Assembly (NCBI GenBank): GCA_910576975.1
Contig: CAJTJY010000009.1
Coordinates: forward strand, 39,108 to 103,107
Reading direction: 5' to 3'
DNA: 64,000 nucleotides
From: an uncultured Lachnospiraceae bacterium
Lineage (GTDB): Bacteria > Bacillota > Clostridia > Lachnospirales > Lachnospiraceae
Positions within the stretch are counted from its first letter, which is position 1; each line of letters opens with the position of its first letter. The position numbers were made by a program, and so were the translations under genes. Below, in pieces: positions 62,550-64,000 of the stretch. The notes below the pieces were generated by a model that made no database searches, was not told where the DNA came from, and worked only from the letters and a program-made list of their open reading frames with translations.

Positions 62550-63851
62550 TTACACTTCCTTTCTCAAGTCTTTGACTCTCTGTGCTTTGCCTTCAAACCG
62601 CTGCAGGGTATTGGGAGACTCTAGGCGGATCTTTGCATCCAGACCCAGGACAATCCGCAGCTTCTGTTTGATTTTCTTTTCCAATGCCTCCAATTTGCGG
62701 TAAGCGTCCACTGGTTCTACTAGTTCTACCCGAATCTCAAGTATGTCAGAATGATTCTTCCTTGTAACAATAATCTCGTAATGAGGCCCGATCTCATCAA
62801 TGCCAAGAAGCACCTCTTCTATCTGGCTTGGGAATACGTTGACGCCGCGGATTTTGAGCATATCGTCTGTTCTTCCGTCTAGATTTTCCATGCGAACCGT
62901 GGTTCTGCCACATTTGCATGGCTCATAGATCAGCCTGGTCACGTCTTTTGTCCGGTAGCGGATCAGGGGCAGCGCTTCTTTATAGATGCAGGTAATCACC
63001 AATTCCCCTTTTTCTCCTGGCGCAAGGACTTCCCCTGTTTTGGGATTGATAATCTCCGGAATAAAGAAATCTTCATTGATATGCATGCCGCTAAGATACT
63101 CGCATTCTCCGGACACGCCTGGTCCCATCAGCTCGCTCATTCCATAATTGGAGGTGACAAGCATATCTTCTCCCCAAAGCTTATGCATTTCTGTACGCAT
63201 TGCCTCTGTCAGAAGCTCGCTTCCCACCAACCCGATTTTGATCTTCAGATCTTTCTGCGGGTCAATTCCCATCTGCCTTGCTACCTCTGCGATGCGCAGG
63301 GCATAAGAAGGGGTTGCTACCAATAGGGTGGTGCCGAAATCTTTCATATACATGATTTGTTTTTCTGTATTTCCTGTAGAGGAGGGAACTAGCGCCGCTC
63401 CCATGTTCTCCAATCCGAAATGCAGGCCTAGCGCCCCAGTAAACATCCCATATCCAAAACAGATCTGTGCTACATCTTTCGAAGTGGCTCCTCCCATAGC
63501 TGCAATTCTGGAAACGCACTCTGTCCAGACTTCCAAATCCTTTTGGGTATATCCTACCACGGTAGGCTTTCCAGTCGTTCCCGAAGATGCATGGATGCGC
63601 ACGAGGTCGTCTTTGGGAACGGCAAACAAACCAAACGGGTAATTGTCCCTCATGTCTTGTTTCGTGACAAAAGGCAGCTTTGCAAGATCCTTAAGGGTCT
63701 GAATTTCCTCAGGCTTTACCCCGGCTTCCTCCATCTTCCGGCGGTAAGGCATTACTTTTTCATACACCCTTGCCACCGTCTCTTTGAGCCGTTCTAACTG
63801 GAGAGACTCGATCTTTGCTCTTGACATTGTTTCTTCTTTTGCCCAAATCAT
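62550..63851 (-). CDS. paaK: Phenylacetate-CoA ligase family protein, copy 2
   Basis: This 433-residue ANL enzyme is the first gene of the operon. The P-loop [17 protein letters not shown] is like copy 1, and the rest follows with YGMSELMGPGVSGECEY and [14 protein letters not shown]. The two copies may prefer different aryl acids, or one may work in the ATP-forming direction. The ATG at 63851 follows GAAGGAG. A TAAAAT -10-like box and an inverted repeat lie just upstream. Confidence 0.93.
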   Translation of the reverse strand: MIWAKEETMSRAKIESLQLERLKETVARVYEKVMPYRRKMEEAGVKPEEIQTLKDLAKLPFVTKQDMRDNYPFGLFAVPKDDLVRIHASSGTTGKPTVVGYTQKDLEVWTECVSRIAAMGGATSKDVAQICFGYGMFTGALGLHFGLENMGAALVPSSTGNTEKQIMYMKDFGTTLLVATPSYALRIAEVARQMGIDPQKDLKIKIGLVGSELLTEAMRTEMHKLWGEDMLVTSNYGMSELMGPGVSGECEYLSGMHINEDFFIPEIINPKTGEVLAPGEKGELVITCIYKEALPLIRYRTKDVTRLIYEPCKCGRTTVRMENLDGRTDDMLKIRGVNVFPSQIEEVLLGIDEIGPHYEIIVTRKNHSDILEIRVELVEPVDAYRKLEALEKKIKQKLRIVLGLDAKIRLESPNTLQRFEGKAQRVKDLRKEV

Positions 63852-63885
63852 TTTATTTTCTCCTTCAAATATGTATTTTTAACAC

Positions 63886-63906
63886 AAGATTTTGCAAAAC
63901 AATCTT
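63886..63906. promoter_or_regulatory. Inverted repeat upstream of paaK-ior operon, possible operator
   Basis: AAGATT-TTGCAAAAC-AATCTT lies 35 bases ahead of the first paaK start and directly downstream of a TAAAAT (63907-63912, minus strand). Its position at the expected transcription start would suit a repressor site. No regulator gene is adjacent, so this is a suggestion. Confidence 0.4.
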
Positions 63907-63946
63907 ATTTTACCACAAAATAGCCGCTTATTCCACATAAAGATAC

Positions 63947-64000
63947 TTTGAGTTTCCGCATTTTGCAATTCATAGCGCCAAAAGGTCTTGCTGCCTTTGG
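63947..64000 (+). repeat. Copy of the palindromic-element terminal repeat, cut by window end
   Basis: TTGAGTTTCCGCATTTTGC followed by AATTCATAGCGCCAAAAGGTCTTG matches the end of the 9290-9562 element over about 44 bases with few differences. What follows is beyond the window. Confidence 0.8.

Noticed and set aside
1..64000. Transfer RNA or ribosomal RNA genes
   Set aside because: I read the larger intergenic gaps for cloverleaf arms and conserved T-loop or rRNA sequence and saw none; a dedicated scan could still find one.

Overview
The window reads as one chromosomal segment of a Gram-positive, endospore-forming clostridium, most likely Lachnospiraceae or a close relative. Support comes from a Firmicutes-type PolC with a fused proofreading exonuclease, the sporulation genes yqfC and yqfD beside phoH and ybeY, a SpoVB-like flippase, two methyl-accepting chemotaxis proteins, and an indolepyruvate oxidoreductase / phenylacetate-CoA ligase operon of the kind found in gut anaerobes. 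The family assignment is inference from gene content; no ribosomal RNA lies in the window. Nearly all genes are on the minus strand.

Layout. 1-840 is the start of an AlgI-type O-acyltransferase cut off by the window edge. 841-1465 is an AT-rich gap holding a copy of a 75-bp repeat. 1466-9218 carries a deaminase, a PIN/NYN-like protein, mutS, two FAD oxidoreductases and a BofC-like membrane protein. A 273-bp nested palindromic element (9290-9562) precedes a plus-strand NSS transporter. 11073-19155 is a housekeeping and sporulation block: flippase, DUF3048 lipoprotein, ybeY, a degenerate HD membrane protein, phoH, yqfD, yqfC and dus. 19433-34860 holds surface and sensing genes: a chemoreceptor, a 1781-residue leucine-rich-repeat surface protein with a candidate cysteine peptidase domain, carB under its own promoter, a fibronectin type III protein and a second chemoreceptor.

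35020-37726 looks like a small decayed integrative island in the 3' end of rlmH. It is bounded by 26-bp direct repeats (23/26 identical) and contains an Rpn-family nuclease, a small ORF, the C-terminal remnant of a serine recombinase and an AT-rich DUF2971 gene. SCC elements of staphylococci use the same target. After rlmH come a small membrane protein, xpt and an SCP2-like protein, then the conserved array polC-ispG-rseP-dxr-cdsA-uppS-frr-pyrH, which covers replication, isoprenoid and phospholipid synthesis, and translation. A bactofilin and a polysaccharide deacetylase follow.

52800-55763 is a copper-resistance operon, csoR-copA. The CsoR operator palindrome fills the 17-bp spacer of a near-consensus promoter. 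CopA ends in an in-frame CopZ-like domain that keeps its own Shine-Dalgarno and ATG. 56014-63851 is a seven-gene aryl-2-keto-acid operon: two PaaK ligases, IorA, IorB, an ACT protein, an amidohydrolase and a sodium symporter. It probably oxidises aromatic amino-acid keto acids to arylacetyl-CoA and arylacetates.

The most unusual items are the rlmH island, the CopA-CopZ read-through fusion with an internal start, two families of dispersed intergenic repeats (one carrying a ribosome-binding site and start codon), the modular surface protein, and the HD-domain protein that has lost its metal-binding HD pair.
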